From: Bacteroidales bacterium UBA4360
GTDB taxonomy: Bacteria > Bacteroidota > Bacteroidia > Bacteroidales > UBA932
Direction: 5' to 3'
DNA length: 13,455 nucleotides
Assembly: GCA_002393945.1 (NCBI GenBank)
Contig: DGSO01000007.1
Span: forward strand, 1 to 13,455
Every line of letters starts with the position of its first letter. The first letter of the stretch is position 1. Shown here piece after piece: positions 13,282 to 13,455 of the stretch. The translations under genes and the position numbers were made by a program. The notes beneath the pieces are model-generated. The model searched no databases. It saw nothing but the letters and a program-made list of their open reading frames with translations, and was not told the DNA's origin.

Positions 13282-13330
13282 GTACAAAAGTACGAAAACA
13301 ATTCTTTAAAACGGTACTAAAATGGTACTA
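13282..13330 (-). promoter_or_regulatory. Integrase promoter region with repeated GTAC motifs
   Basis: On the minus strand TACTTTTG (13285-13292) fits the -7 consensus TAnnTTTG, 25 bases before the integrase start. It lies inside an inverted repeat GTAC-AAAA-GTAC (13282-13293). Two direct copies of GGTACTA follow at 13313-13319 and 13324-13330, 11 bases (one helical turn) apart, covering the expected -33 position, where no TTTG is seen. The arrangement suggests a repressor or the integrase itself controlling this promoter. Confidence 0.5.
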
Positions 13331-13387
13331 TTTTTCTTTTACGACCCTTTACGCGCCTTAACAGACTTTGTTAAGAATTCGCTAATT

Positions 13388-13438
13388 ATCAATAAAATAA
13401 GAGGTTTCTCTGTTAACCTTCGTTAAAGAAAAACCTCT
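13388..13438 (-). terminator. Hairpin next to the tRNA end, likely a terminator
   Basis: AGAGGTTT (13400-13407) pairs with AAACCTCT (13431-13438), enclosing a second small stem TTAAC/GTTAA (13413-13417 with 13422-13426). Read on the minus strand the hairpin follows the putative tRNA CCA at once and leads into T-rich sequence. GTTAA-type motifs repeat here and toward the integrase gene and could also be integrase arm sites. Confidence 0.5.
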
Positions 13439-13455
13439 TGGAGTGGAGCATAGGA
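13439..13455 (-). tRNA. Possible 3' end of a tRNA gene (partial), attachment site
   Basis: Read on the minus strand the last 17 bases can be split as one T-loop base, five T-stem bases (CCTAT), seven acceptor bases (GCTCCAC), a discriminator T, and CCA. The order and lengths fit a tRNA 3' end with an encoded CCA, but the 5' half is outside the window, so pairing cannot be tested. The position beside a terminator-like hairpin and an integrase gene supports it. Confidence 0.4.

Larger units (their letters stand above)
1..13455. mobile_element. Integrative element of Bacteroidales type (left end not seen)
   Basis: The window behaves as one accessory element. A tyrosine integrase reads inward from the right edge next to a possible tRNA 3' end, followed by a small HTH protein and a VirE_N/DUF3987 primase-helicase. 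The opposite strand carries a lysis-type operon with DUF6266-like proteins and, at the left edge, a gene-free structured region. Integrase, excisionase-like protein and primase match the backbone of Bacteroidales mobilizable elements and satellites. A relaxase, terminase, portal and capsid genes are not visible. No copy of the right-end tRNA sequence was found at the left, so the element probably extends past base 1. Confidence 0.55.

Overview
The window looks like most of an integrative genetic element from a member of the Bacteroidales. Three things point there: promoters of the Bacteroides type (TTTG, about 20 bases, TAnnTTTG) at 2478-2509 and 11040-11071; a Bacteroides-type tyrosine integrase; and a VirE_N/BT4734-like plus DUF3987 primase-helicase gene. 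Most genes are moderately GC-rich; the gene at 7126-8280 is clearly more AT-rich.

Left block, 1-1250: GC-rich DNA with no convincing gene, packed with inverted repeats. Three long ones (91-235, 495-561, 973-1081), a 22-position hairpin (346-398), a nested multi-helix domain (807-950) and many short GC-rich hairpins follow each other almost without gaps. This is what a large structured non-coding RNA looks like in DNA, and it is the most unusual part of the window. The transcribed strand cannot be settled from one sequence.

Middle block, 1279-7030, all on +: a short unit (96-aa unknown protein, then a DUF6266-like protein) ending in a strong terminator, then a tightly packed six-gene operon from a clear promoter at 2478-2509 to a terminator near 7024. 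The operon holds a DUF6266-like protein, two tandem paralogues of unknown function, a holin-like two-helix membrane protein, a protein with unimolecular-spanin architecture, and another DUF6266-like protein. A membrane/envelope-lysis pair beside probable extracellular or particle proteins suggests that something is released by lysis. No terminase, portal, capsid protease, tail or endolysin gene is visible.

Right block, 7126-13260, all on -: integrase, an unrecognised 251-aa protein, a small HTH_17 excisionase-like regulator, the primase-helicase, and a DUF1016/YhcG-type nuclease that may be a cargo defence gene. This resembles the integration/replication half of Bacteroidales mobilizable elements, but no relaxase is seen; the lysis and DUF6266 operon lies where mobilization genes would be expected. 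The last 17 bases fit the CCA end of a tRNA on -, a likely attachment site.

Working hypothesis (inference): a phage satellite-like or particle-forming element that integrates at a tRNA, replicates with its own primase-helicase, releases product through a holin/spanin pair, and encodes a large ornate RNA.
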